Below, in pieces: positions 1-11,395 of a DNA stretch of 64,000 nucleotides. Source of the DNA: Perognathus longimembris pacificus (taxonomy: Eukaryota > Chordata > Mammalia > Rodentia > Heteromyidae); assembly GCF_023159225.1 (NCBI RefSeq), contig NC_063166.1, positions 73,038,575-73,102,574 on the forward strand, read 5' to 3'. A program made the translations under genes and the position numbers. Position 1 is the first letter of the stretch. The number at the start of each line of letters is the position of its first letter. A model generated the notes under the pieces. That model saw only the letters and a list, made by a program, of their open reading frames with translations, was not told the DNA's origin and did not search any database.

Positions 1-1944
1 CTGGCAGGAGCTTTCAGTGGATGTTGCCCAGGCACTGGCCAGAAGGGGCCATCAGTCACAATCGCCTTGAAGGGAAAAAGTGTAGGAGCCTAAAGCTGAG
101 ACCTATAGGCAAATAAAGGTAGAAGGACATTTGTTTTATTTTTGTCTTCTCCTTTTTCCAGTGCAGAAACTGAGGCCAAGAGATGGGAAGCGCCACAGTG
201 AAACCAATGGACTGCCTCAGTGTGACCTAAATTTCCTGAGCTTAAATTAAAATGTCTTAAGGAACAGAGCACTTCCAAATCTCTCTGCCAATACAACCAG
301 GCAGCTCAAGGCCTAGTCCTAAAACCCATGAATCTGTGTGGTTCCTCCAGCTCATGTAGAAGGCCCTGGGATGGGACACAACCTTGGTAAGACATGAGAT
401 GGTAGAGAAAAGATAGAAGTTATTGATTTCCCATCATAGGGTTCCATAATCTGTGTTTGCCATATAACCTGGACTCCCTGGGACCACTGGAGTCTGTATT
501 TATTTAGAAAAGGGGTCTTTGGGTCATTTCACAACCCAAGGAGTGAATACTAATCTGTCTGGCAAAACTGATGTTTCTCAAAATTATCTAGTAAGGATTC
601 TTCTCCCTGAACATGGCTGTCCATGGACGAATATGTTCACCCACCTCTCACCCCCTGACATCTGTGCACATGCTCTTCCCTAACTTCAGGACTTTCCCTT
701 CACAGCTGAAGAGGAATTGCTGGAGCACACATATGACGTCACTCTCTGGTGAGGCACTTCTCCACCAAGAAGCATCTTAAGAGTGTTCAAGTCTCTGACT
801 GCACCCTGACTCTTCCGTCACTTCTCCCACATGTCCCCAGAGCTCTGTCACTTCAGGCCTTTTCCAGTTCTTGAAACCTGCCAGATATTTGTATGCCCCA
901 GTGCCTTTGCAAAATGCTTCCTGAAATGCTCATTTTTTTCCCTTGTTGCTCTTAAAAGCAACTCCCATTTGTTCCTACTTATTTAAATATTTTATATCTA
1001 CACTGTGAGTGTCTCAAAAATAGTGACTGGTGTCTTACCTTGTTACCCATTTTAGTTAAACACAGCCCGGGACTGTCAGCATGGCGGAAGGAACGACTAC
1101 GAGCCCATCAGACCACTGGCCACAGATGGGAAGTACAGGGGAAGGCTGACAGCAGCTGTGAATAGTGCAAGATGGAGGTCCACGTGAGGAGAGAAGGGGA
1201 CACAGGGGCAGCATTACCATGAAGTGCCACTGTGGCCACCTACACCCAGTAAGGAAATCCATTTGCAGCTCAAATCAAATGCATGAAGTTACTTTCCCTA
1301 CCAGACTAGGAAACACCATTTTCAATCATTTCTACCAACACCTCTAATCATAGACTATGCTTGTTTTAGATGACCAGGTCAGAGATACTAGCCATGGCTC
1401 TAAACACATAGGGAAGGGGAAGGCATTAATGCATTCAATAAAAATCTGAGGCAGCCATTCCCCCTGAATACATTAAAGGAAGTACAGCTCATTAAGAATA
1501 TTTAGGAATTTCATTTTTCATGCATGGCCCAGGAAGTAAAGTTGGGCAAAAACATGCACAGATGCTGGGAATTTTCTGCCGAAATGGTTATGGGAGATCA
1601 GGCAGTTGTGATCAAGAGGTGTAATGTATCTTCAAGAGAAATTATTTCCTGAAGAACAAGAGGCCTGTCTGTTTTCCTGGCTGTCCCTTGCCTTGGGTTC
1701 ACGGCAGGTGCACAGCAAGCACTTACCCAAGAGCCTCACACTGTGTCATGGATAAACTTTTTCCATCTCAGTGTCTTCAGGTTACCCAAATTGGCTACTC
1801 ATTCTCAAATTTAAGCTCAGAATTCTCCATGAACATTTTCAGTGTCTTCATAAAGCCCCAAATGTAGAGTCTCTGTCATTACTACTTAAAAATACCCAAG
1901 CTGTTGGCCCAGCGCACAACATATAAATGCCATGTCACTGCCTA
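1..1944. other. Unique non-coding sequence
   Basis: No gene, RNA or repeat family is recognised here. Frames of 60-70 codons occur on both strands without family resemblance or splice context. Base composition is ordinary, with no CpG island. Confidence 0.5.
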
Positions 1945-2310
1945 TATGGGGCATTCATTCAAGAAGTTGAGCACCTACTATGCACCAGATAGTGGCAGCA
2001 TAATGATAAATAAGAGACCCTGTGCTCTAGGAGTTGATAGTCCAGGGGAGACAGGGAGAGTGAGGAGTAGCCAGGACTTAGTTCTTTACTGTGATGGAGA
2101 ATCAAAGGAGCTGCAGAGACACAGAGAAAAGGAGCCTCTGACACAGGCCAATGGGATCAAGGAAGGTATCCTAAAGGAATCACACCCACACTGAAGTAGG
2201 CTAGCAGATGGTGTAGAGGGAAATGAAAGGCAGAAGTGTGTTCCAGAGGGAATGAGCTGGGTAATATCTGGAGTTGAGAGGGGACATAACCTGTTTAAGG
2301 GAACTTGAGA
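1945..2310 (+). repeat. Ancient mammalian interspersed repeat, family not assigned
   Basis: Contains the widespread mammalian motif around gagcacctactatgcaccag, followed by text resembling 'clone gained a gcctctg' style downstream sequence and agtgtgttccagagggaatgag. Recognised from memory of this common repeat; the family name was not settled. Related stretches occur near 22500, 24030 and 45835. Confidence 0.5.
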
Positions 2311-2324
2311 AGCACAGGACAAGA

Positions 2325-2380
2325 CTGGGGATGTAGCTCTATGTTATACTGCTTGGCCAGCATGCACAAGATTGGACGCT
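2325..2380 (+). repeat. ID-like SINE fragment
   Basis: The head ctggggatgtagctc followed by a diverged cttggccagcatgcacaag matches the tRNA-like start of rodent ID elements. No intact box B or A tail follows, so the copy is old or truncated. Confidence 0.5.
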
Positions 2381-3044
2381 GACCCTCTAGAAATGTTACC
2401 AAGTAAGAGATTCCAAACTTGGAGGTAGAGCCCAGGATCAGCCTCCAACTGATACCCCATCCTAACCTTAAATAGAGGCTTGGAGATTCATCTTCCCCAG
2501 AGCTTAAAGATCAAAAGGGTCCTTGAAGCCCAAGAACAGAAATAAGCAACTCTCTTTGCTTCCATCACACAAGGAAGAGTGAAGGAAGCATCCAAGTCAT
2601 GGAAAGAGGCCCTTCTCTATGTTTCTCTGCTTGCTCGCCTCTAGTATAGCAGTCACTATGTCTTGGCAAGAGGGCTACCATCTTGGGAAGGGCCAGACTG
2701 TAGAGCCAAGGTGTGGGAAGGAAACCTGTTTATTCAGAGAAGTTGCTTGCCTCCACCTGGTCTGAAGAAGAGAGAATGGCGTTGTTTTTGTCAAAAATAA
2801 CTGTAATGGGCATGTAGATATTATCTGTGTTTGTGCCAAGAGAGTACCCAAGAGAGATTTCTAGGAGGGAGCCCAGAAGCATCTCCTCATGTGTGTCACA
2901 TAGACCCAGGATATGCATCCCATGTACCCATGATCAGGAGAGAACAAAGCTCCTCAAACCATCATTCTGATGCTTATGCTAAATGGCCCTTAATATTTAC
3001 CACATGACCCTTGACATCACTACAGGATAAGCAGTAGATGCTCT
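2381..3044. other. Unique non-coding sequence
   Basis: Nothing recognised. Short frames on both strands look random. Confidence 0.4.
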
Positions 3045-3104
3045 TTTCAGATCTGGAAAATGAGGCCCAGAAGACAAAAGGTGATTACTTAAAATCTACC
3101 TGGA
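3045..3104 (-). repeat. MIR fragment
   Basis: The stretch gatctggaaaatgaggccca followed by an agaagac...gtgattac run resembles the reverse complement of the MIR core. Short and diverged, cut off by the SINE that follows. Confidence 0.4.
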
Positions 3105-3324
3105 ATCCAAACACCAATGGCTCACTTCTGTAATCCTAGCTACTCAGGAGGGTGTAATCTGAGGATCTTGATTAGAAGACAGCCTGGGAAGAGAAGTCCA
3201 TGAGATTTTTATCTCTAATCAATCACCAAAAAGTCAGAAGTGGAATTGTGGTTCAAGTGGTAAAGCATCAGCCTAGAGCAAAATAGCTAAGGGACAAAGC
3301 TAAGGCCTGAGTTCAAGCCCCCAG

Positions 3325-3326
<2 letters not shown>
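3105..3326 (+). repeat. B1-like/tRNA-like dimeric SINE (Geo type)
   Basis: The left half reads caatggctcacttctgtaat then cctagctactcaggag (7SL/B1-like). The right half has gtggttcaagtggtaaagc and cctgagttcaagcccc, which act as A- and B-box-like blocks. Ends directly in a CA array. About 10-15% diverged from the other copies by eye. Confidence 0.85.

Positions 3327-3390
<64 letters not shown>
3327..3390. repeat. (CA)n microsatellite
   Basis: About 32 uninterrupted CA units starting at the last base of the SINE, so the array looks seeded by the SINE tail. Confidence 0.97.
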
Positions 3391-3392
<2 letters not shown>

Positions 3393-3954
3393 CTCCTACT
3401 GCCTCTCACTGCCCTCTTCATATGTCTCCTGCAATCATACCTAGAGCCTAGGTAAGATGGACCGCATTAATAGTTTCAGGTGGAGAAAGTAACATTATCA
3501 TGTGTAGCAGAAGGTACCTGAAATGTGTGTTTGGGGCAGGTAAGGTCAGACCACTCAGCACATTTTCTGAGGTTACTCCTCTTATTGAGCTCCACCTCCC
3601 AGGATCTCATTCTGACTTTTTAATGAAAAATAAACGTCCTCCCATTCACACCCCGTTCTTCAGCCAGCCAGATGAAGCAATCATAACTGTGTTTGTGGTA
3701 GAAGTAGACTGGTTCTGAGCGACCAAGACAGCAATGGGGAATGTTGTAGGTGAGAAGACCCAGCTGGACTGGCTGTGTTTTCCCAGGCCCTCTCCACCCC
3801 ATCTCCCACTGCTTCTTCCACTCCCAAACTGATCTCTCCAGTCCAGAACTCCCTCCCCCGGGTCCTGCATGGTGAAGGCAAACCCCACAAGCAACTCCTT
3901 GGTCCAGGAGCTAAGGAGTTTACATGCTTCTTACCAAGCTCTGGTCCATGGTTG
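3391..3954. other. Unique non-coding sequence
   Basis: No repeat or gene recognised. Overlapping minus-strand frames at 3620-3962 in all three registers argue against coding constraint in any one of them. Confidence 0.4.
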
Positions 3955-4085
3955 TACAGCATAGTGGTTAGGGACAGATTTGGACAGTGGCTCCATCTCT
4001 TGATGCCTCGGTATTATCTTTTGTAAAATGGGGGAGATGGGAGCAGCCTGCTCACAGGGTTAAATGAGATCACTCATGTGAAGAA
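3955..4085 (+). repeat. MIR fragment
   Basis: Begins tacagcatagtggttaggga (MIR 5' end), then jumps by deletion to cctcggtattatcttttgta and aatggggg...cacagggttaaatgag, the MIR 3' half. Confidence 0.7.
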
Positions 4086-4399
4086 AATATACCAGGATGG
4101 GCAGGTTACAGAACCATCTCCCAAAGTGAGTTACATTTTTGTCTTTTGTTTGCTTCCTGTTGACATGCAATGAACATACATACCCCCTACATATGTCATA
4201 AGAATATACATCACTCATTTTCACAAACAGAACACGTCTGCACAGCAGCATTCAATTCCAGAAGCAAAATGTTTTCATCATTCCTATCTCCACTATCCTG
4301 TCTCCTAATGACATAGGTAAATTTTGCCTGAAGTAAAGATGGCATTATCTGTTTTGCTACTAGTGTTCGTTTAATGTCAGGAGCCGGAACGAATTCACT

Positions 4400-4489
4400 A
4401 AGTATGTTTTCTTATTTAGCTTTCACAACCCTCCTCTGAAGAAGATATAGTCACATTATGTCTACATCATAAATGAAGAAAGAAAAACT
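4400..4489 (-). repeat. MIR fragment
   Basis: Contains tttcacaaccctcctctgaa followed by an aaatgaagaaa block, as expected for the reverse complement of MIR. Confidence 0.45.
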
Positions 4490-4542
4490 GTGTGGAATCT
4501 GGAAATAAAATGCCAGCGTACTTAAGTGAATGTAGCAAGATC

Positions 4543-4557
4543 ACAAGTCAAAGTATA
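4543..4557. repeat. Target site duplication, left copy
   Basis: acaagtcaaagtata, repeated exactly at 4768-4782 on the other side of the SINE. Confidence 0.93.
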
Positions 4558-4763
4558 GGGCTGGGGATATAGCCTAGTGGCAAGAGTGCCTGCCTCATAT
4601 ACACGAGGCCCTAGGTTCGATTCCCCAGCACCACATATACAGAAAACGGCCAGAAGCGGCGCTGTGGCTCAAGTGGCAGAGTGCTAGCCTTGAGCGGGAA
4701 GAAGCCAGGGACAGTTCTCAGGCCCTGAGTCCAAGGCCCAGGACTGGCAAAAAAAAAAAAAAA
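4558..4763 (+). repeat. ID-like/tRNA-like dimeric SINE (IDL-Geo type)
   Basis: Near-consensus copy. The ID-like head ggctggggatatagcctagt leads to ggttcgattccccagcacca; the second half has gctgtggctcaagtggcaga and ccctgagtccaaggccc, then an A run. A flawless 15-bp target duplication and intact CpGs (agcggcgct) suggest a young copy. It sits inside an old L1. Confidence 0.95.
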
Positions 4764-4767
4764 GAAT

Positions 4768-4782
4768 ACAAGTCAAAGTATA
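4768..4782. repeat. Target site duplication, right copy
   Basis: Exact repeat of 4543-4557; removing the SINE and one copy restores a continuous L1 alignment. Confidence 0.93.
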
Positions 4783-5340
4783 GAAATCAATTGCATTGCG
4801 ATATACTGCACATTGGCAATACACCATTGGAAATACAAATTTTGAATCTCATTTATAAATATCACTACTTATTAGCATACTTTTAAAACAATGAAATAGT
4901 TAGGAATGAACTTAGCAAAATATACCCAAGAACTATTTAACCAAAGTTATAGAATATTGCTGACAAAATACAAGATCTAAATGAGAGCTTCATGGATTGG
5001 ATAGCTTATCTGATCTAAACAAATGAGAAAACATACTATATTCATGGATTGGAAGATTCAAGGTGTCACAATATAAGTTTACCCTTGATGGATTTAGAAT
5101 TTCAATGCATTCCCAATCAAAAGCCTAGAAGTATCTTTGAAAGAAACTGACACATTCTCAAATTCTTGTCCAAATGCAAAAAGGACCTAGCAGAGCCAAA
5201 ACAATTTTGCAGAAAACCATTTTGAGAACTTTATTTCAAAAGTTACAATAAAGCTACTGAGACCCAGATGTGTGGACTTTAGCCCAACAATAGATATACG
5301 TTAATAGAACACACTAGAGAGAGTATATAAGCCAATGTAG

Positions 5341-5401
5341 GTGATAGGTAGGTAGGTAGGTAGGTAAACAGACAGAGATACAGATATAGATATAGATATA
5401 T
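5341..5401. repeat. (GGTA)n/(GATA)n microsatellite
   Basis: Five GGTA-type units followed by cagacagagatacagatata and ATAG units; sits between two blocks of the old L1. Confidence 0.85.
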
Positions 5402-5479
5402 AGAAGTGAGTTGATATTACATGAATATGCCAAGGTGATCAGATGAGGCTAGCCTTTTCCCTACGTGATGCTTGAATGA

Positions 5480-5813
5480 CTGGATATATGTATGCAAGCA
5501 ACTCTACCCCCTCTACATAAGCTGTGGGGTATCATACAAAAAGGACCAAAATAGTAATATATGCTACAGCATGGGTAAAGTTCAAAAACATCTTGCTGAA
5601 TGAAACACAAGATAATAAATGCTATAATTTTATTTATAAGCCTTAGAAAGGATAAGTTTAGTCTAAAGTGATAGAAAGCAGATTAGTATCTATGTTGGGG
5701 CCAGGGATGGGTGGTAGGAGAGACTGGGAAAAGGAATACGGAGGAACTTTTAGAGGTGATGGGACTATTCTATTTACTGACAACAGTGGTGGTAATGGAT
5801 TACTGGATATTTA

Positions 5814-5865
<52 letters not shown>

Positions 5866-5930
5866 ATGGTCATTTAACAGTTCAACTTTAATTATTACTA
5901 AAAATATTTTCCAAAGCAAGCCAATAATGA
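5480..5930 (+). mobile_element. Old L1M 3' UTR
   Basis: Shows the classic L1MA/L1MB 3' UTR order: tgctacagcatgggtaaagt, a tgaatgaaacacaagataat block, gatagaaagcagattagtat, then gttggggccagggatggg, and after the TG array agttcaactttaattatta. Continues the ORF2 block upstream. Confidence 0.75.
5815..5864. repeat. (TG)n microsatellite
   Basis: Twenty-five uninterrupted TG units inside the old L1 3' UTR. Confidence 0.97.
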
Positions 5931-5954
5931 AAGCTATTTGTTGAAGTTGGGTGA

Positions 5955-6110
5955 CTAAACAGGTTCTGTGTGTATTGTGTCACTTCATCCTCTCCATAGC
6001 CTGACATTCTCTCCATTCACGAAGGAGAAAAGAGCTCATTGAAGGACATTGACTAAGGTGGACAAAGTTCCCCCATGAACAAATGATCCAGGATTATAAC
6101 TGAAGCAGCC
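5955..6110 (-). repeat. Probable MIR fragment
   Basis: cttcatcctctccatagcct and a later ccattcacgaaggagaaaag block resemble the MIR reverse complement. Diverged. Confidence 0.35.
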
Positions 6111-7740
6111 TTGGCCCGTGAGTGGGGTAGCTCCCAGGCAATGGGAAAGTCCTCTGTATATCTGATGTAATTTTAATAAATGGTTATGACTGATAAGGTT
6201 TTTAAGCTATTATTTGCATAAATTATACTTAAAGCCCACCCCCTTGAGAGTACCAAGGTCATAGCCCTGTGAATTCTCTAAGAAAAGGCAGGTCAGTCAG
6301 GGGCAGGGGAAGTTTACCAGGAACCCAGCCCGAAGGGACACATTTCATCAAGTGCTTAATCAGCAGAGGGCTAGGCAGGGAAAACTGAGGCCAAAGCTGA
6401 ACTTAAAGTAAAGGTACACACAAAAGAATGAATTCTAGGGGCTGTATAATATGAACTTTTCAGGAACACATACCAGGCCTAGAGCCCCAGGTAACAGGGA
6501 AAAACATTTGCCACTCAAAGTGGAGCTTAGTTGCTCAAAAATACTTCCTGGACTGATCATCATGGATCAAACACTGGGCAGGGCTGTGGGAAGGAAGAGG
6601 GAGAAAATAAACCTAGAAACACTAGGCACCTCAGTACAGCGGTCTCCATCCCAACCAGAGACCAGTCACTCCAGAGATACTTGGAACTTTGCACACAGCT
6701 GCTTCCAGCCTTCAAGCTTCTCCTTTGGAACACCAGGAGAGGGTTTCTTCGGAAATTTCCTTCCTTCTCTGACTCTGTGCTTCTAGCCAGGGAATGAGAT
6801 CATACCCCATAATCATGACTTTGGTCCTGAAACAATTATTCATGCTGTACCATTTGGGATTGGTGGCCCCTCCTCACCAGGCAACTAGCTTCTCCCCATC
6901 CATTCTATTCTCCCCTGGCTTCCTGCCCTCCTGGTTTGGTTAAGTGCAGTTGCATCAGTGGGGGAAGGAAAGAGGGACAAGTGCTGGGCTCTTCTGGCCT
7001 GGGAATGAAGGAAGAAATGGAAGACAAATAGAAGAAGAATGAAGCCCAGAGCTAGAGAAAGATAGAAATGGTTCTTCCCTCCTGGCCTCTAGTGTTGAGG
7101 AAAGCGGAGAATTCTCTATGGATTACCGTTTTAAAGAACCATACGGGTGCCACGGAACCCACACAAGTAAGCTCTGCTGGTGAGATTCCTTGTCCCATGA
7201 AGGAACTATTTGAAGTTCATCATTTCTGTTGTGCCTAATGCATACCTATGTCCGTGTATGTACCTCACAACAACAGGTTCTACCAACTGTAATTTATGCC
7301 AAGTCCCAGAAGAAATTACCCCATTCTATCAAGAGACATTGAGAAATGGCTAGCCAATGGTCACCATGGATTCCTCTCTTTATTTTTTTTCTAGAAGAAT
7401 GGGAGCTGGGGCAAGCAGTGTAGGTGACTGGGTATGAGGTTGAATACCTACACAGATTGGGAAGGACACCGTGGGTGGCTGAAAGACCAGGCCATTACGT
7501 GTCATAAAGAACCCTGAAGGTCATATCTGTGCTGCAGCAGCCAGAGTGAGGACAGATATGAGTGACAGGAAGAGCTGGGCCTGGGCTACCAATAGCAATG
7601 ATGCAGAGGACCAGGTGGGACCCACCCACTTTCCGTGTGGCTGTCCATCATCGTTTGAACAGCCTTTTGCAGTCTGGGAAAAAGAAATATGGCATAATGA
7701 ATTCCAATCTCCTTACATAGGAGTCCATCACCATCCAAAT
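6111..7740. other. Unique non-coding sequence
   Basis: No family recognised. Frames at 6451-6797 overlap in two registers and lack family resemblance. A T-run lies at 7381-7392. Confidence 0.45.
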
Positions 7741-7748
7741 AGTGTGCT

Positions 7749-7753
7749 CGCTC

Positions 7754-7784
<31 letters not shown>

Positions 7785-7786
7785 GT
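7749..7786. repeat. (CT)n microsatellite
   Basis: CT units broken once by a GT unit. They create serine-leucine runs in frames on both strands, which are not genes. Confidence 0.95.
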
Positions 7787-7799
7787 CCACATGCTACAA

Positions 7800-8639
7800 T
7801 ACCTGGTCAGTCCTCATCAGTGAGACACTCCCCCTGGGAAGTGGTCAATGTGAGGAAATAGCTTAGGGTGAAGCTATCTAACACCAACCCTCTGCTCCCA
7901 GAAGGAATGGTTGCCAAGCCAATTTGCCAGCCCAGGGCAGCGATGGTGCCAGGATCAGGATGCTCTGCAATATGTCTGGGTCTCAAGGACAACTTTAGTA
8001 GTGATGATTGCAGCTTCACCACGAAGCCAGAGATGTACAGTGGTTAAGGATATGATTAGAAGTTTGGCCTCAAGCCAGCTTCCCCATCTCATCCATTGAT
8101 GGTTTGCTCAATTTATTTTCTTTCTAGATGCATATTGTGTTGTTCGCAACTGAGAACCTAGTCTGTGACCATTCTTACACATTCAGGAGTTATGCTAAGA
8201 GGATTTAATGACGTAGTGGCCCAACAGCTAGTAGAATGGCTGGAACGTAGCAGGAATTTTGTGAATCCTTACAACAGTTATTGAGAGGAAGGAGGGTGGG
8301 AGGCAGGTAGGGGGAAAGTATGACAGAGGAAGATGCCAGGGGATGATGGACACGTGTCCAGGGCAGCATTGAAGATGAGGTTTGATGGCTGAGTCACAGA
8401 AGACAGAACATGAAGACGCATAGTTGGGGGTGTTGGGTACAGATTTTCTTTGGTACATCCAAGTATTCGATTTTCAGTAGATCGTGGGTTATTAAAAAGG
8501 AGTTCTGGGTAACAGGTGATGATTTAGAAGAAAGACATAGTAGTGAGTTTTCCAAGTGGGAAGAAAGATTCTAGGGAAAAAGACTAAGTGACCAACAATA
8601 GAATTCTGAAATACGCCATCCTTTAAAAATAATACTAAC
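7800..8639. other. Unique non-coding sequence
   Basis: No repeat or gene recognised. Confidence 0.4.
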
Positions 8640-8950
8640 TTGAGCCAAGCACAGAGGTTCACACCTATAATCCCCAGCTACTAGATAAGTAGAAATTTGA
8701 AGGACTATAATTTGAGTTCAGCCTAGACAAAAGTTTGCAAGATCCCTTCTCAACAAACAAGCTGAGTGTGGTGGTAAACACGTGTAATCGCAGCCATACC
8801 AGATGTTAAGTAGAAGGATTTCAGTCCCAGGCCTGCCCCAGCCAAGAATGTAAGTCCTTACCTGCAAAAATAACCTAAAGGAATGGGAGAGATGGCTCAA
8901 GGGGCAGATCTCCTGCCTGACTTCAAACTTAGTCTTGCAAGAAAAAAAAA
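8640..8950 (+). repeat. Composite SINE: two B1-like units plus a tRNA-like unit
   Basis: First B1-like unit: gagccaagcacagaggttca then cacctataatccccagctac. Second: gctgagtgtggtggtaaaca then cgtgtaatcgcagccatacc. Third part: gagagatggctcaaggggca, an A-box-like tRNA segment, then an A-rich end. Old and diverged. The same text reversed produces a 179-codon minus-strand frame (8718-9257) that is not a gene. Confidence 0.6.
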
Positions 8951-9010
8951 TTAATTGAAAAAGACTTGAATTTTCTTTAAAAAAAAAAAAACCTTTTATT
9001 AAAAAAAAAG
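8940..9010. repeat. A-rich tract
   Basis: Three A-runs of 9-12 bases, probably the remains of the SINE tail upstream. Confidence 0.8.
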
Positions 9011-9204
9011 ACGAAGAAGAGAGGCTGACAAAAGAAACTAAGAAAAACTCCAGCAGTTCGGAGAAAAGTGGGACCTGCTCGGGAAGGCTGATCCTTGAAG
9101 ATGGAGATGAAGCAAGACCAAGAGGAAAGCAATAATGCCTTCTGCTTTGGTCCAACGTGTGGACCAAAACTTCCCCTTCCAACCTCCTTGCTGTGAATGA
9201 ACCA

Positions 9205-9261
9205 CATGTGCCTCCTCCATTTGACAAGAAAACTGAGGTTGAGAGAAATAGGGTCACTTCC
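9205..9261 (-). repeat. MIR fragment
   Basis: tgacaagaaaactgaggttg then agagaaatagggtcacttcc is the MIR reverse-complement core. Confidence 0.6.
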
Positions 9262-9452
9262 AGGTGCCCAAGAGCCTGAGACCTGCAGGATTGCTATTCA
9301 AAGCCAGCCTCGGCACAAACATCCAAATGACTTCATTTCCCAGCAAAAAAAGGTGAGCTAGGAGCATGTGGTAGAGCACCAACATGAGCAAAAAGTAAAG
9401 GCCAGCCAAGAGCACAAGGCACTGAGTTCAAGCCTCCATTCTAACATAAATG
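9262..9452 (+). repeat. B1-like/tRNA-like dimeric SINE (Geo type), degraded
   Basis: ctattcaaagccagcctcgg from the left half, then cagcaaaaaaaggtgagcta, gcatgtggtagagcaccaac and cactgagttcaagcctccat from the right half. Strongly diverged. Confidence 0.6.
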
Positions 9453-9479
9453 CAGGAGGAGAAGGGAGGGAGAGGAGAA

Positions 9480-9612
9480 TTGTTCAGCACAGATGTTGGA
9501 GACAGAATGAAGCAGCCAGTTTTCTTGACAGGAAACTAAGTCCTAAACATGAGACTTGCTTGGCATCACACAGTCAGCGGCTGATTCTAATCCCAGACCC
9601 GCCTGCCACTGG
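9480..9612 (-). repeat. Probable MIR fragment
   Basis: ttcttgacaggaaactaagt and gcttggcatcacacagtcag followed by ctgattctaatcccagac follow MIR reverse-complement order. Confidence 0.5.
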
Positions 9613-9619
9613 GATCCAA

Positions 9620-10420
9620 TAATGAAGATAATAACACTGACAACAACAATGATGAAACTATAACAGTCATTGCTGCTGCATTTATGGGGCACCAATCATG
9701 TGTCAAAAATGGTGCATTTTCTCCTTAATCCTCATGACCACAACGAGAGGCAGGGTTAGCAAATGCTCCAGCCATCTGGGATGGAGATGGGCTTGAATTG
9801 TCGTGATACATACCCATGATACTTTTCTGGACAGTTTGGATCTGCATGGAGGGGCGTGAGACAGAACAGGAGTGACAGGCTGCCCAACACGGCTGGTCTT
9901 GGTGCTTTAGACCCCAAGGCAGCCACCCAGGAATAGATGGCCCAGCCCAGGAAAGAGATATTCTGCCAGACAAGCCCTAGAAGCGCCTGGAGAGGTACTG
10001 TCACCTCTACTCTGCAAGCTTGTAGCAGTCTGGGTGGCTCTCAGGGTGACAGGATAAAGGATCAGAACTCCTGTCCCAGGCACTGGCAAAGGAGCTGCCC
10101 TGGGGACTATGGAAATTCTCTCTCCAGACCTGAAGTGGGCCTGGTACAGGTCTATAGGGTAGGGGAAAGAGAGGCATCCCAGGACAACAGAGCTCAGCGA
10201 TGACTGTGGGCCTCTGTGCCAGGCTTTCCTTCCTTTGCCAACTAGAGCTGGGATATCTGTGCAGTTTGGGCCTTTCTTTTTAACTCGCCATCTCCCAGAT
10301 GAAGAGACTTGACTTGGTGGGGCTGCTGAGTAGCAACAAATAACATTGAGCAAACATGTACTGCCCCATAGACAAGGTGTCTGATGCTTCCTTGTCATCT
10401 CTAATGTTCATTCAGGCCCT
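9620..10420. other. Unique non-coding sequence
   Basis: A 163-codon minus-strand frame spans 9907-10398. It has no recognisable domain, and long plus and minus frames overlap it in other registers. Treated as chance in GC-moderate DNA. Confidence 0.5.
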
Positions 10421-10424
10421 GTAT

Positions 10425-10560
10425 AACAGCTTCTCTGGTCATCTCCATTTCAAGAGGAAGCTGAGGCCTTGGAGAGGTGAAGTGACTGTCAAGGTCTCAG
10501 TGGTAGAATAGTGCAAAGCCAAGATTTGACCCAACTCTGTGCTCTGAAGAATTTGTTCCC
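10425..10560 (-). repeat. MIR fragment
   Basis: catttcaagaggaagctgag, gagaggtgaagtgactgtca and agccaagatttgacccaact follow the MIR reverse-complement order. Confidence 0.65.
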
Positions 10561-10591
10561 CTATAGTGCTCTCTTCTATAGATGAGTAAAA

Positions 10592-10644
<53 letters not shown>
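10592..10644. repeat. (TG)n microsatellite
   Basis: About 26 uninterrupted TG units. Confidence 0.97.
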
Positions 10645-10648
<4 letters not shown>

Positions 10649-10794
10649 CTGTGTGACCCAGAAGGCACAACTTTACCTCAGTTCCTCATTGTTTCCTGAA
10701 CACCCTGTCAAGGAAAAGGGAAGAAGAAATGTAGCTCTGAAATCACAGATCTGGCTGCAATAGAAATAAATACAAGCATGAGTGAACAGAGTCA

Positions 10795-10885
10795 CTAGGG
10801 GGGGGGCAGGGACGGAGGGGGTTAAGGAGGGAGGGAAGGGGAGAAAGAGATAGGTAGATATGTGTATATATACATATATGTAAAT
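10795..10885. repeat. G/A-rich tract with short TATA-type repeats
   Basis: An eight- to nine-G run followed by ggagg/gggaagg purine text and then a TATG/TACA stretch. Low-complexity DNA. Confidence 0.7.
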
Positions 10886-10904
10886 ATAGCATATATCCTT
10901 CAAA

Positions 10905-11037
10905 AGTTACTTTCATAAAAACAATTATCCTGTTTTGTAGACGAAGTTCAGAAAAGTTAAGTAACTGACACAGGTTCACCCAGTGTACAAGCAGTCAAAA
11001 CATGACTCTGGCCTACTTACATTCTACACCAAAGCCT
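10905..11037 (-). repeat. MIR fragment
   Basis: cctgttttgtagacgaagtt, gaaaagttaagtaactgaca and caggttcacccagtgtacaa are MIR reverse complement. Confidence 0.7.
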
Positions 11038-11395
11038 GTATTTATTTCACTGTGTCCAAGAAGAATTTGGGGAGTTGGGTAAAGTCATAGGTGGGACCAA
11101 TGAGCAAAACTGCCTTGACCAGGAGCCTCTTAAGGGGGCAGGAGGGCTCTGTCTCAGCCCAACATGGTAGCACACAGACAATGGCTAGGAGACCAGCTTA
11201 GCAGAGCTCAGAGGGCTACGGCCATCTTGCATACCAGGGTTCCTTGTCTATCCATTAGTCCGGCTCATTGCATCTCTTGGAATTGGCAAAGGTTAGGAGA
11301 GTGTCTGGGTGAGGTGTTTTGGATGAGAGATGAAGGTCTCTCTAGCCATAAGGGGAAACGATGGAGCCCTTCCAGACCTAGTTTCTCAAATTCGG
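11038..11395. other. Unique non-coding sequence
   Basis: Nothing recognised. Confidence 0.4.

Larger units (their letters stand above)
4490..5340 (+). mobile_element. Old L1 (L1M-type), ORF2 3' part, degenerate
   Basis: Matches the end of the L1 reverse transcriptase region in order: an ...aaatcaattgcattgcgata... segment, then ggaatgaacttagcaaaata, then ttcatggattggaagattca and atgcattcccaatcaaaagc, then agagccaaaacaattttg. Many frame breaks; no open frame survives. Interrupted by the SINE at 4558-4763. Probably the same insertion as the 3' UTR block at 5480-5930. Confidence 0.8.

Noticed and set aside
8718..9257. 179-codon minus-strand frame
   Set aside because: Runs antisense through a composite SINE and its A-rich tail (Phe runs), then a MIR.
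9907..10398. 163-codon minus-strand frame
   Set aside because: No recognisable domain, no splice support, and competing frames on the other strand.
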